Under the pieces are notes generated by a model. It searched no databases. It saw only the letters and a program-made list of their open reading frames with translations, and was not told the origin of the DNA. From CAYPZL01 sp964415045 (lineage in GTDB: Bacteria; Planctomycetota; Phycisphaerae; Sedimentisphaerales; Anaerobacaceae), in the NCBI GenBank assembly GCA_964415045.1, contig CAYPZL010000025.1, positions 1 to 42,196 on the forward strand: a stretch of 42,196 nucleotides of DNA, written 5' to 3'. This document shows, piece after piece, positions 1 to 7,979 of this stretch. Position 1 is the first letter of the stretch, and every line of letters starts with the position of its first letter. The translations under genes were made by a program, and so were the position numbers.

Positions 1-46
1 GGCCCCTTTTAGGGGCCTTCCTCATACCACCGGCTATGCCGGTGGT
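1..46. repeat. two adjacent perfect hairpins (REP-like palindromes)
   Basis: Two perfect inverted repeats stand side by side. Bases 1-7 pair with 11-17 (7 bp, loop TTT), and bases 26-34 pair with 38-46 (9 bp, loop TAT). An 8-base spacer separates them. Such paired short palindromes resemble REP elements mobilised by RAYT/IS200-type Y1 transposases, but no transposase gene is visible. The repeat is read through by the open frame of the following fragment, so it may have inserted into that gene. The element could continue upstream of the window. Confidence 0.55.
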
Positions 47-307
47 CTTGATTTCGACTTCGAGGACGAAGGGCGTCGATTAGGCTACCAGGAGCACGAC
101 TACGGATTCGTCTACTCGGGCCTGGCCGACGGGCTGTTCTACAAGCTCGATTCCCGGCGCTTCAGCGGCCAGCGCTTCTACGCCGGTTTTTACGTTCCGC
201 TGGCCGAGACGATTCGCCTGGAGTTGTTCTACCTCTGGTACCTCTACGACGACGACCACTGGCACGACACCAACGTCCTCGGCTCCCACCTCCGCTTCAC
301 CTTTTAG
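47..307 (+). pseudogene. C-terminal fragment of an outer-membrane beta-barrel protein
   Basis: The frame open from base 2 to the TAG at 305-307 encodes alternating aromatic/polar strands (for example RFYAGFYVPL and RLELFYLWYLY). It ends in HLRFTF with a terminal Phe, the usual BAM-recognition residue of outer-membrane barrels. This looks like the last three or four strands of a barrel of the DUF481/DUF2490 kind; the exact family cannot be fixed from so little. The first 46 bases of the frame are the hairpin pair, which reads as an unrelated low-complexity peptide. The fragment is therefore either cut by the window edge or truncated by the repeat. No start is visible. Confidence 0.5.
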
Positions 308-382
308 CCGCCCGCGCCGGCGGTACGGGCGGGGCTCTACACCGCTTCTACAGGTCGCGCACGTGCACAGGCTGGGCTTTTT

Positions 383-1308
383 CGCCTCGCCAAGACTCCG
401 TCGGGCGCTCCGAAGCATCCGGCGGTTCTGAAAATCCTGAAGCTGTACTGCACGCCCGAAGAGGCGGATTTTCTCAGTCGCATGCCGGCGAAGTTCTCCT
501 CCCTGCCTCAGATCGCCAGGCTGGCCAGGAAAGACTTGCGCCAAACCGGCGAGATGCTGGAACGGCTGATCGACAAGTTCCTGGTCGGGGACCTGGACTG
601 CGGGGACGGCGTGCGTCTGTACACGCCGATGCCGTTCTCCGTATCGGGCAGGGCGAGGAAATCTCCGCCATGGAGGCCATGAACATCATCGACGACTGTA
701 AGGCGCACAACCTCATCCAGTGCGCCGACAACGTGCAAAGACAGCCCTGGTACATCTGCAACTGCTGTAGCTGCTGTTGCAGCTTCTTCAACGGGCTGCG
801 GAAGTACGACGTGCAAACGACGGTAGTCTCCTCGGGCTTCATCGCGAGGATCGATCCCGAAACGTGCGCCAACTGCGGGCGCTGCGTGGAGGTCTGCCCG
901 GTCGGCGCCATCGAGCGGGGCCCGTCCTTCGCAAGCGTCGATCAGGGCATGTGCCTGGGTTGCGGCGTGTGCGCGGCGCAATGTCCCGGCGGCGCGATCG
1001 AGTTGGCCCGGCGTCCCCGGCGCGTCTATACGCCCGACGAGTACAACGAGAAGGCCCTCGCGATGGCGCTGGAACGGGGCAAGCTGGCCGACCAGCTCTT
1101 CTACGATCCGAACAGGCGGTCCCATCGCTCGCTCGGTGCGGTGATCAACACGCTTTTGAAGATGCCGCCGGTCAAGCAGACGCTGGCCGTGGAGGCCGTC
1201 CGCCGCTGGTTTGTCCGATCCATTGCCCGGATCGTCGTGCGGGATCTCGACAAGACCGTGCAGAAGGAAAAAGAGAGACTCGTAAGAGCGGGCGAGAGAC
1301 AGCCGTAG
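383..1308 (+). pseudogene. 4Fe-4S dicluster ferredoxin-like protein with internal deletion and frame change
   Basis: Two pieces of one gene lie in different frames. The first (about 383-640, codons at 386, 482 and so on) encodes a winged-helix-like N-terminal part ending in GVRLYTPMPF. The second (frame of ATG 670, readable from about 620 as ADAVLRIGQGEEISAMEA) encodes CNCCSCCC, then two 4Fe-4S motifs, CANCGRCVEVCP and CLGCGVCAAQCP, and a basic helical tail of about 90 residues. Family members I know have a central module of roughly 130 residues with further cysteines between these pieces, and it is missing here. The parts meet near 617-645 around GCCGATGCCGTT. The first piece also lacks a clear start. 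The ATG at 670, with GAGGAA 9 bases upstream, could still allow a 212-residue ferredoxin to be made, but I treat the locus as decayed. Confidence 0.65.
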
Positions 1309-1324
1309 GCGGGGCACGGCGTCC

Positions 1325-1353
1325 TTGACCGCGGGGGCCGGCGATACTATGAT
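1325..1353 (+). promoter_or_regulatory. sigma70-like promoter for the small membrane protein
   Basis: TTGACC (1325-1330) and TATGAT (1348-1353) are separated by exactly 17 bases. Transcription would start near 1360, about 80 bases before the ATG at 1443. Confidence 0.55.
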
Positions 1354-1442
1354 CTACGCCGTCCCGAGGCGCGGGGGCTCGGCGGCCGAAGCGCCGGGCG
1401 CGTCACTGAGAACGGAGTTCGCGGAACCGAAAGGAGAACCAG

Positions 1443-1700
1443 ATGGAAGGTGGTTTTGTACCGGGTTTCTATGAGATGCTGGTCATCCTCTTTGTTATGG
1501 TGTTTGGGCTGGTCGGCGCCCTTCTCACGGTGATCCCGTTCTGGAAGATCTGCACGAAGGCGGGTTTCCCCGGTCCGCTGGCTTTACTGATGCTGGTCCC
1601 GGTGGCCAACTTCATTTTGCCGTTCTATATCGCGTTCGCCCAATGGCCCGCGCTGCGACAGGGCGGACAAGGCGCGCCGCCGGCACGGGATTTCACATGA
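1443..1700 (+). CDS. small two-helix membrane protein (DUF5684-like)
   Basis: This 85-residue protein has two hydrophobic segments, about residues 10-32 and 45-66. Between and after them is a WKICTKAGFPGPLALLMLVP signature ending in an AFAQWP motif. Small proteins with the pattern W-x-I-x-x-K-A-G-x-P-G-x-x-A-L are widespread in planctomycetes and actinobacteria and resemble DUF5684-type membrane proteins; none has a defined role that I know. The start is supported by GGAGAA about 6 bases upstream of ATG 1443. The gene has its own promoter and no operon partner. The C-terminal 15 residues are polar and Gly/Ala/Pro-rich and probably face the cytoplasm. Confidence 0.75.
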   Translation: MEGGFVPGFYEMLVILFVMVFGLVGALLTVIPFWKICTKAGFPGPLALLMLVPVANFILPFYIAFAQWPALRQGGQGAPPARDFT

Positions 1701-1787
1701 CCCTGCGCCAAAGGCCGCAGACGGAGTATGCGTATTTCTGCAAAAGTCTTGTCAGTATCGCGGCGCTGCGTCGCTTGTCATAGGATA

Positions 1788-1903
1788 GCTGTCATCCTGA
1801 GCGGCAGCGAAGAATCCGGGCAGCACACGGGAAACATGCGGCGCAACGGCGCCCAGCCCGGGCTTTCCTGGCCCAGATGCTTCACTTCGTTTAGCATGAC
1901 AAC
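1788..1903. repeat. MITE-like inverted repeat (TGTCATCCTGAGCG family)
   Basis: The left arm (1790-1819, TGTCATCCTGAGCG then AGCGAAGAATCCGGG) is mirrored by the right arm (1872-1902), whose complement begins TTGTCATGCTAAACGAAG and ends CATCTGGG. The arms match imperfectly across about 30 bases and enclose about 50 bases. This sequence type is dispersed in intergenic regions of many bacterial genomes and often yields spurious short reading frames with peptides such as VILSGSEES. A 67-codon frame over it (1728-1931) is of that kind and is not annotated as a gene. Confidence 0.65.
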
Positions 1904-1938
1904 TTTTTCATCACCTGCGACAGAGTGGTAGCTTGACC

Positions 1939-2082
1939 ATGGACAACCGACCGACATTTCGCATCGCCGGCTCGCTGGAGGATTTGATCAAGGCGTTCTA
2001 CGCCAAACACGGATTCCAGCCCCCCGCCGAAACCTTCCTCGAAGCCAACATCGAACACCGCCTCATGACCAAGCAAGACTGA
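1939..2082 (+). CDS. possible 47-residue hypothetical protein
   Basis: A short frame, ATG 1939 to TGA 2080-2082, encodes a charged, helix-prone peptide beginning MDNRPTFRIAG and ending HRLMTKQD. Its third codon positions are mostly G or C like neighbouring genes, and it is free of low-complexity sequence. The ribosome-binding site is weak. It follows the inverted repeat directly, so it could be a remnant or a real small gene. I recognise no family. Confidence 0.3.
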   Translation: MDNRPTFRIAGSLEDLIKAFYAKHGFQPPAETFLEANIEHRLMTKQD

Positions 2083-2137
2083 CCTCCGCCCGGGGCGGTC
2101 GTTGGGATTGATGACGCAAAATACGTAGTCACCACAA

Positions 2138-2167
2138 TTGACCCGGTTTGTCGGTCGTTCGTACAAT
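2138..2167 (+). promoter_or_regulatory. sigma70-like promoter with long leader
   Basis: TTGACC (2138-2143) and TACAAT (2162-2167) are 18 bases apart. The start point near 2174 would give a leader of about 170 bases before ATG 2347. That leader contains a perfect 8-bp hairpin (2190-2197 with 2210-2217, GGCGGCAC/GTGCCGCC, 12-base loop) with no following T-run, so it is not a standard terminator. Confidence 0.5.
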
Positions 2168-2346
2168 TCCTTCGTACGAGCAGGAGCAAGGCGGCACGGC
2201 ATGCTGTGGGTGCCGCCTCTTGTGTCCCTGCGCCAGGGGTGGGGTCGCCATGCAAGGTGCACGAAGTCCGCCTGTTCCGTGAACATCTCCCGCACGTCCA
2301 TTGTCTATCCACCGGTACGACGTCACGATTCGATGAAGGAGACGCG

Positions 2347-3327
2347 ATGATGTACACGAAAAGGAATCTGGTCATAGTCAGTGTTACGGGATTGATGGCG
2401 CTGCTGTTGCTTTGGGTCTTCGGCGCCGGCGCCGATGTGGGGCAGCCGACGGCCTCGGCGCTCGAGGGCTCCTGGATCGTGACGGTGCCCCTGCCGAACG
2501 GGGTCATCCGGACGATCTGGACCGCGACCGGCCAGGATGCCGAGGGCACGCGTTACACCTCGACGGCCGTGGAGGGCAGGTGGACTCCGTCGATCTTCGG
2601 CATGTTCCCGGACGCGGTCACGGAGACCACCCACGTCGGTACCACCGTGCTGGCCGACGACGGTGCGTACGACACCAGCATGATAGGCTACGGGCTGGCC
2701 GCTCCGGCCTCGCCCGAGCTGTTAGGGGAGATCGTCTACATCTCCGTGCTCACCTCCCACACGACGTTTACCGACGACAACACGATGGAAGGCTAAGGCA
2801 CGCACGCCTTCTACCTGCCGTTCGCCGACGCCGACGGGGACGGGCTGCCCGACGAGGGCCAGGAGCCGGCGCTGTGTTTCCCGTATACGATGACGGCGAC
2901 GCGCGTTCCCGTGCTGGCGCCGTGCGAGCCGGCCCCCGGATTCCCGGTCATTGGCATGGGCACCTCCACGGCGACCAGCGAAACCGAGTTCGCCGGCCAG
3001 GCCATGCTCATGATTGGCGCGGACCTGTATGAAGCCACGGTCGCGATCGCGGTCTCGGAGATCGTCGAGGACCCCGACGGGACGCCGCACGTGAAAGCCA
3101 GCCATACCTTCACGCTCGCCGACGGGACCAGCTTCACGACGACCGACGAGGAGACCGCCGTGCCCACCGAGACGCCCGGGCTCTATACGATCTCCGCTCA
3201 CATGACCATCACGGAGGGCGATTACGGCGGGAAGCTCCAGGCCGTCGGCACGATCAACTTCGCCGCCGAGCCCCCGGAAGCCAGCTACAAGCTCTACGGC
3301 TCCATCTATCCCATAGAAGGCCCGTAA
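2347..3327 (+). pseudogene. secreted hypothetical protein interrupted by an in-frame stop
   Basis: ATG 2347 has GAAGGAG 5-6 bases upstream and opens a protein with an N-terminal hydrophobic helix (about residues 8-28). A domain beginning LEGSWIVTVPLPNG follows, the kind of opening seen in small periplasmic beta-sandwich or lipocalin-like proteins. A TAA at 2794-2796 ends it after 149 residues. The same frame then continues without break to TAG 3325-3327, starting GTHAFYLPFADADGDGLPD and keeping the same style and codon use. The intact product would be 326 residues. A second start at ATG 2890 exists but has no ribosome-binding site and no signal peptide, so I read this as one gene with a nonsense change or sequencing error, not two genes. 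I do not recognise the family. Confidence 0.65.
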
Positions 3328-3561
3328 CCGGCGTCGCTCGAGCGAGCCTCCGCGTTCTCGCCGCCGGCAGGGCGCCGCCGAGGGGAGGCAACGAAAACGA
3401 GGGTCGTGGGCAAGGAGGCCTGCGGCTCTCTTTTTCGCCTGTCTTGTCCTGTGCCGGGGGTCTTTGGGCGGAAGCCGTGTCATAAGAACTGATGACATGA
3501 AATTACGTAGCGTTTTTCTGATTCACCTGCGCAGCGCGGATGTCACTCGGTGCGGGCGCCG

Positions 3562-4074
3562 TCAGCGGCGGCGGTGACGGGTGCGCAGCAGGATCAAGGC
3601 GCCGCCGGCGAGCAGGGCCGCGGTGGCCGGCTCGGGGATGACGCGGACAAGCTGGCCGCGAATCTCACCGGCCGGGTAGGCTTCGGTGGGGATGTTCACG
3701 TACCACAGGTTGTTCACGAGCTGGGTTTCCTGCTCGTCGGTGATGACGGTCGAGCCGACGATCGGGTTGGTCGTATGGTCCAGTGTCACCTGGGGTCCGG
3801 CGTTTTCGCCCGGCTCGGCGGGACCGTGAAAATGCGCCATCGTCGGAGCGCCCGTCAGCGCGCTGTAGACGATGCTCCACTCGATGGTGTTGGTCTGGGT
3901 CGTCAGGCGCAGCCAGCCGGCGCCCACGCCGTCACTTTCTACCTCCACTCCGGCGACCTGCTCGGCGTTCGGCGCCATGGTAAAGTAGAAATCGACGAGG
4001 CCGGCCTCGGCGCTCGCAGACAAAAGGAGAGCCGCAAAGGCCACAATGATAGCAGTAGAGATGCTGCCTTTCAT
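3562..4074 (-). CDS. CHRD-domain protein with PEP-CTERM anchor
   Basis: The product is about 171 residues. A signal peptide ending in SASAEA is followed by a CHRD-type domain with the typical WSIVYSALTG, AHFHGPAEPGENAGP and IPTEAYPAGEIRGQL motifs. At the C-terminus is VIPEPATAALLAGGALILL followed by RTRHRRR, a clear PEP-CTERM signal: Pro-Glu-Pro, one helix, then a basic tail. Such proteins are exported by Sec and then cleaved and anchored by an exosortase, which must be encoded elsewhere. GTG 4080, ATG 4077 and ATG 4074 are adjacent; GGAAAGGA lies just upstream, and its spacing best fits ATG 4074. The CHRD domain was named from chordin and its function in bacteria is unknown. Confidence 0.9.
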   Translation of the reverse strand: MKGSISTAIIVAFAALLLSASAEAGLVDFYFTMAPNAEQVAGVEVESDGVGAGWLRLTTQTNTIEWSIVYSALTGAPTMAHFHGPAEPGENAGPQVTLDHTTNPIVGSTVITDEQETQLVNNLWYVNIPTEAYPAGEIRGQLVRVIPEPATAALLAGGALILLRTRHRRR

Positions 4075-4137
4075 CATCACTCCTTTCCTTCCCGTCCGGG
4101 CCCGGCGGCACGGAAAGAACCCGCCAAAGCTACCGTT

Positions 4138-4166
4138 AGCATAGCGTCCGCCGACCGAAAAAGCAA
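4138..4166 (-). promoter_or_regulatory. candidate promoter for the CHRD/PEP-CTERM gene
   Basis: On the minus strand TTGCTT (4166-4161) and TATGCT (4143-4138) are 17 bases apart, about 60 bases upstream of the start. The -35 match is moderate. Confidence 0.35.
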
Positions 4167-4252
4167 GACAAAATCGGTTTCCCCGGCTTCCGCGGTGGGC
4201 CGGGAGCTTCTGGGGTTCACGTAACTACTTGTCCAGCAAGGAGTTTATCTTT

Positions 4253-4318
4253 AGGGCGGGTCTTCGACTCACGCGTTTGTCCAGGCGCGCATTTCCGCGT
4301 GGGTTGAGAACCCGCCCT
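4253..4318. repeat. 23-bp imperfect inverted repeat
   Basis: Bases 4253-4275 (AGGGCGGGTCTTCGACTCAC plus GCG) pair with 4296-4318, with 4 mismatches in 23 and a 20-base loop. It sits 11 bases past the stop of the minus-strand beta-helix gene, so it could act as a transcription end. The sequence type (GGGCGGGTTCTCAACCC) looks like a dispersed MITE or palindromic repeat more than a classic terminator, because no T-run follows. Confidence 0.6.
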
Positions 4319-4329
4319 ACGGGTACGGC

Positions 4330-6327
4330 TTATTCCTGTAGCGCCACAGCGTCCATTTCGAGGATGAAGAAATCGGCGCTGTTGGGCGGCGGGGTCGTAT
4401 TGCCCCGGATCTGGACCGCATCGCTCTTGAACGTGAGCTTCAACTCGATGGCCGTTTCGTTGTTTCCTTCGCCGGTGAACCGGATCGAGCCGTCCTGCTC
4501 GACGGCGCCGTCCAGTGCGGCCATGTTCAGCGCTTCGCCGACGTCCAGCGTGCGCGCGGGCGGGCCTTCGTAGGTGCCCACGGCGTTGACCTCGGTGAAC
4601 GAGGCGGTGCCCGCCGTGAAATCGACGCTGAGCTCGAACCGCCCCTCGATCGTATGGGGCCAGTAGACGCCCGCGAATCCGCCCGTCTGGAGCAGCGTGC
4701 TCAGCTCGGGAACGAACCTGAACGCGCTCGTCACGGATACCGGGTCGATCTCGGACTTGCCGGCCTCGGCGGTGCCGCCGTAGGCGCCCATGTTGATAAT
4801 AGCGCCGTTGGGAAAAGGCTCGTCACCCAGGCGGCTCTTCGGATCGCCGGCGTCGATGCAGGGGCTCATCACGTCGTCGGCGACCCAGCTTTCGTCGTTC
4901 GGGTCCCAGCGTCCGGTGCGCGACTTTAGGTGGTAGTCACCCTCGATCCAGAGATCGTCGCTGGGATCGTCGGGGGTATCGTTGGCATCCCATAAGCCCG
5001 GCTGGGCGAAGCGCGGGTCGGTGTCGATGTTCCCGGCGCCGGGCCAGCCGCCCCGGATGCAGCTATAGCTGACCGTCGGTCCGTCCCCCAGCGCCAGGAA
5101 TGCCGCCGCGTCGGGGTCGGCGTTCCAGACGATGCAGTTGTGCAGGACGGGCAGGCCCGCGGCCAGGCCCGCGCCCTCCGGGGCGCGGTTGTCGGCGAAG
5201 GTGCAGTTGGTCAGCTTCGGGTTGCTGTCGCAGCAGTTGTACATGCCTCCGCCGCTGCCGGCGGCCACGTTGCCGGCCAGTAGGGACGCGGTCACCGCTA
5301 CGGGCGCGGCCGCGTCGTTGTAGATGCCGCCGCCCTGGAAGCCGCTGTTGGCCGTGAAGGTGCAGCCGCTGATCGAAGTGGTGCCGTGAAGGTTGTACAG
5401 GCCACCGCCGCCTTCGCCGGCGGCGTTCCCGACGAACGTGCAGCCGGTCAGGACGTGCTGGGTCTGGTACCCGTAGATGGCGCCGCCCTGGTACTGTACG
5501 GCGTTGCCGGTGAAGAGGCAATCGGTCGCTTCGACGCCGCTGGTGAAACTGCTGACGGCGCCGCCGCGCAATTCGGCGTAGTTGCCGACGAAGGTGCACT
5601 CGATGAGCGTGACCCTGCCCCGGCTCTGGTTCCAGATCGCGCCGCCTTCGGCCATCGCCCAGTTGCCCTCGAAGGTGCAGCGGTCGAAAGTGGGCCCGCC
5701 CTCGGAGTTGTAGACGGCGCCGCCGTAGCCGCCCTCCAGGCCGATGGACCGGTTGGCCCGGAAGGTGCAGTCGATCACGGTCGCGGCGCTGCCGTAGCAG
5801 CTCATGCCCGGGCCCGACCAGCCGGTGCCGCCGGTGATAGTCACGCCGTCCAGGACGGCGGTGGCGCCGTTGAACGTCGAGGTCACGACCACCTGCGCGT
5901 TGTTGGTGTAGTTGGCGAAGTCCGGGCCGTCGTCGCCGGCCAGATCGCCGCTGAGAATGGTCTCGTTGGCGGTGATGTCCCGGGCGTCGGGATCGACGGC
6001 CCCGGCGCCGGCGTAGCCGCCGGCGATGGTGACGTCGTCGAGCAGCTCGAAGGTTGCGTGGACGTCGCCGGGCGTGCGGCCCTTGCCCTGGTCGGGTCGG
6101 TACACGCCGCCGGCTACCCGAATCTCGACCCCGCCCTTCACGTCGCGCGCCCGGGCCAGGGCGTCCTGAAGATACAGGTGGGCGCTGGCCCAGCTCGCGC
6201 CATCGTTGGCGCCGCTGGCGTCGGCATCGACGTAGATGACCGCCGCCCCGGCCGGCAGGCAAAGCGCCACCACCGCCAATAGCAGAGTAAACGCCCGCAG
6301 ACTGTGTGGGTTTCGTGCCTTCATCAT
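4330..6327 (-). CDS. secreted right-handed beta-helix protein with Pmp-like repeats
   Basis: A protein of about 665 residues starting at ATG 6327 (AGGGAGGA upstream; an ATG follows directly at 6324). The signal peptide ends near LPAGAA. Next comes the choice-of-anchor-Q/pectate-lyase-type opening IYVDADASGANDGASW. About eight imperfect repeats follow with paired motifs FxxN and GGAI/GGGI/GGAV (FEGNWAMAEGGAIWN, FTGNAVQYQGGAIYG, FTANSGFQGGGIYN), the pattern of chlamydial Pmp and other parallel beta-helix proteins. A CIDAGDP motif closes the helix. The last 130 residues form a separate beta-rich domain I do not recognise. No PEP-CTERM is present. The role is probably extracellular or outer-surface binding or polysaccharide-related; no catalytic residues could be identified. 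Confidence 0.85.
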   Translation of the reverse strand: MMKARNPHSLRAFTLLLAVVALCLPAGAAVIYVDADASGANDGASWASAHLYLQDALARARDVKGGVEIRVAGGVYRPDQGKGRTPGDVHATFELLDDVTIAGGYAGAGAVDPDARDITANETILSGDLAGDDGPDFANYTNNAQVVVTSTFNGATAVLDGVTITGGTGWSGPGMSCYGSAATVIDCTFRANRSIGLEGGYGGAVYNSEGGPTFDRCTFEGNWAMAEGGAIWNQSRGRVTLIECTFVGNYAELRGGAVSSFTSGVEATDCLFTGNAVQYQGGAIYGYQTQHVLTGCTFVGNAAGEGGGGLYNLHGTTSISGCTFTANSGFQGGGIYNDAAAPVAVTASLLAGNVAAGSGGGMYNCCDSNPKLTNCTFADNRAPEGAGLAAGLPVLHNCIVWNADPDAAAFLALGDGPTVSYSCIRGGWPGAGNIDTDPRFAQPGLWDANDTPDDPSDDLWIEGDYHLKSRTGRWDPNDESWVADDVMSPCIDAGDPKSRLGDEPFPNGAIINMGAYGGTAEAGKSEIDPVSVTSAFRFVPELSTLLQTGGFAGVYWPHTIEGRFELSVDFTAGTASFTEVNAVGTYEGPPARTLDVGEALNMAALDGAVEQDGSIRFTGEGNNETAIELKLTFKSDAVQIRGNTTPPPNSADFFILEMDAVALQE

Positions 6328-6421
6328 CTTCCGATCCTCCCTATGGTACTCCTCTCGACAAGATGGACCATGGCCCCCGAGGCGTGAACTGCACAGACCC
6401 ATCCGGGACCGTCCGACACGT

Positions 6422-6451
6422 AGTATACCAAATGGAGACGCTCCGCGTCAA
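6422..6451 (-). promoter_or_regulatory. sigma70-like promoter for the beta-helix gene
   Basis: On the minus strand TTGACG (6451-6446) and TATACT (6427-6422) are 18 bases apart, giving a start point near 6415 and a leader of about 88 bases before ATG 6327. Confidence 0.55.
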
Positions 6452-6574
6452 CTTCCACCGCGAGACGCACAGCAGAAATGCCCCTCCGGCCGCGCCGCCG
6501 ATGCCAAATTGGCTTCGTTTAACCCGCAGGTCCGGCAAGTGCTGTAGCACACGCCTGTGATCGTCATTTGGGGA

Positions 6575-6604
6575 TTGACGTCTCTGCCGCCGGCGCGATA
6601 CAAT
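6575..6604 (+). promoter_or_regulatory. sigma70-like promoter for the truncated prepilin gene
   Basis: TTGACG (6575-6580) and TACAAT (6599-6604) are 18 bases apart, about 20 bases upstream of the ribosome-binding region of ATG 6630. The 6328-6629 interval holds only this and the divergent promoter at 6422-6451. Confidence 0.55.
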
Positions 6605-6629
6605 AACGCTGATTTGGAAGGGTGCAACG

Positions 6630-6866
6630 ATGTCCAGCGTTCACGCATGGCGTTCGGTTCGTCCGCGGCTACGAGCGTTTACCCTCATCGAGCTATTAGT
6701 CGTCATCGCGATCATCGCCGTTCTTATGGCGGTGCTGATGCCCGCACTGCAGCGAGCCCGGGAGCAGGGCAAGCGAGCGGTGTGTTTGAACAACACCAAG
6801 ACCCTCGCGCTGGCCTGCGTCTTCGTCGTCCTCGGCCTCGGCGCCGAGGTATTTGCCTTGGGCTGA
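6630..6866 (+). pseudogene. truncated prepilin-type N-terminal methylation protein
   Basis: ATG 6630 opens a 78-residue frame. Residues 16-60 are a classic type IV prepilin/DUF1559-like start: AFTLIELLVVIAIIAVLMAV, then LMPALQRAREQGKRAVCLNN. Planctomycete proteins of this class normally run to 200-300 residues with a C-terminal globular domain. Here the family sequence stops at TKTLALA (near base 6815), and the last 16 residues are read antisense through the end of the PepSY-like gene on the other strand. Promoter and leader remain, so the gene lost its body by deletion or rearrangement. If made, the product would be a membrane helix cleaved by prepilin peptidase after Arg-Ala. Confidence 0.75.
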
Positions 6867-7979
6867 TATCAGGATGTCGCGTTGTTTGCCGTCTTCGGTG
6901 ATTTCGATTTCGTAGACGATGCCTGCGTCCGTCTCGCTCTTCTCGATCTCGGTGACCTTGCCGTCGCCGACGTGTTTGCGGATGGTCCTGCGGACGGCCC
7001 TGGGCAGGTCCTTGAGACTGACGGCCTCTTCCGTGTCCTTCGACCACGCTGTCAGCAGCAGGTCTTCGTCCTGAATTATGCCGATACCCGGCGCGTACGT
7101 CTTGTAACATATATCGCCCGGCTCCAGCGGCGAGGTTTCCCTGACCCTGATGCAGTTCTTGAACGTCCCGGCCGGGGTGGTCATCGTCACGTCATCGGCG
7201 ATAATCTCCGCCCGGTCCATCGCATTCGGCGCGATCTCCTGGTAATGTCTGGCGCCGAGCAGGGCAGTGCCGGGCATGATGATGCCGGCCTTGCAGCCTT
7301 TCTCATCCGCGCGCCAGGCGCCGCCGTGACCTGTGATTTTGCCGTCCTTGTAGTCGTCGACTTCCTCGCCGAAGTAGAAGACATCGCTGGTCGCGGTGCA
7401 GATGGCAAAGAAGTTCCGCGACACCTCCGCCAGCTTGCCATCCTCGAACTCCCGCTCTTCGACGATGCGCGTCACGACGTCGCCGATTTTCTTCGTCTGG
7501 TCCAGGGCCGTGATGATCACCTTGTCGGATTTGCTCTCGATGACGATCGTATAGCCCGGCTCGAGGATGAAGAAGCGGTTCCGTCCCGTCGGCGAGAAGG
7601 TTCGCTCGGCCAGGTGAAACTCATCGGTCCATTTCATATCGTCGTCGCCGCTCGCCTGGTCCCCGGTATCGGCCTCGGCAGCCTCACCGACCTGCTTGGC
7701 TTCGATCACCACTGCGGCCGGGGAAACCTCGACCTCGTATATCTTGCCCTGCGACTGTATCTCAAAGTCGTACTGCCCCGGGTCCTCGCCCTGGACTTCC
7801 TTCTCGATCGCGAGGATCTTGCCGTGGGGGAACGCCTGCTTGATGGCCTTCCTGATCGCCGGCGGCAACTCTGAGACCTTGACCGTGATCTTCTTCTCCT
7901 GCACCTCGGCCGCGACGCACGCGCACACCACGCCGAGCACCATCAGCATCATCGCAATCCCCATGCCTGCACGTCTCAT
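6696..7979 (-). CDS. secreted protein with two PepSY-like domains (3' end altered)
   Basis: ATG 7979 has AAAGGAG at good spacing. The product is 427 residues as read. A signal peptide (about 1-24) precedes a PepSY-like unit (LPPAIRKAIKQAFPHGKILA, then YDFEIQSQGK). A central beta-rich domain of about 220 residues carries TPAGTFKNCIRVRET and YAPGIGII, as in secreted proteins annotated only as hypothetical. A second PepSY-like unit follows (LPRAVRRTIRKHVGDGKVTE, YEIEITEDGK). PepSY-type units often inhibit or chaperone secreted peptidases, but none is adjacent. The last 35 or so residues after EDDEDAGQ are the antisense of the truncated prepilin gene, so the natural stop was lost at the junction near 6815. 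The true product probably ended around residue 390. Confidence 0.75.
   Translation of the reverse strand: MRRAGMGIAMMLMVLGVVCACVAAEVQEKKITVKVSELPPAIRKAIKQAFPHGKILAIEKEVQGEDPGQYDFEIQSQGKIYEVEVSPAAVVIEAKQVGEAAEADTGDQASGDDDMKWTDEFHLAERTFSPTGRNRFFILEPGYTIVIESKSDKVIITALDQTKKIGDVVTRIVEEREFEDGKLAEVSRNFFAICTATSDVFYFGEEVDDYKDGKITGHGGAWRADEKGCKAGIIMPGTALLGARHYQEIAPNAMDRAEIIADDVTMTTPAGTFKNCIRVRETSPLEPGDICYKTYAPGIGIIQDEDLLLTAWSKDTEEAVSLKDLPRAVRRTIRKHVGDGKVTEIEKSETDAGIVYEIEITEDGKQRDILISAQGKYLGAEAEDDEDAGQREGLGVVQTHRSLALLPGSLQCGHQHRHKNGDDRDDD

Noticed and set aside
1728..1931. 67-codon plus-strand frame over the inverted repeat
   Set aside because: The peptide VILSGSEES and PRCFTSFSMT arises from the dispersed repeat, not from a gene.
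2722..3498. 258-codon minus-strand frame
   Set aside because: It is antisense to the secreted-protein gene, Arg/Gly-rich and has no ribosome-binding site or recognisable domain.
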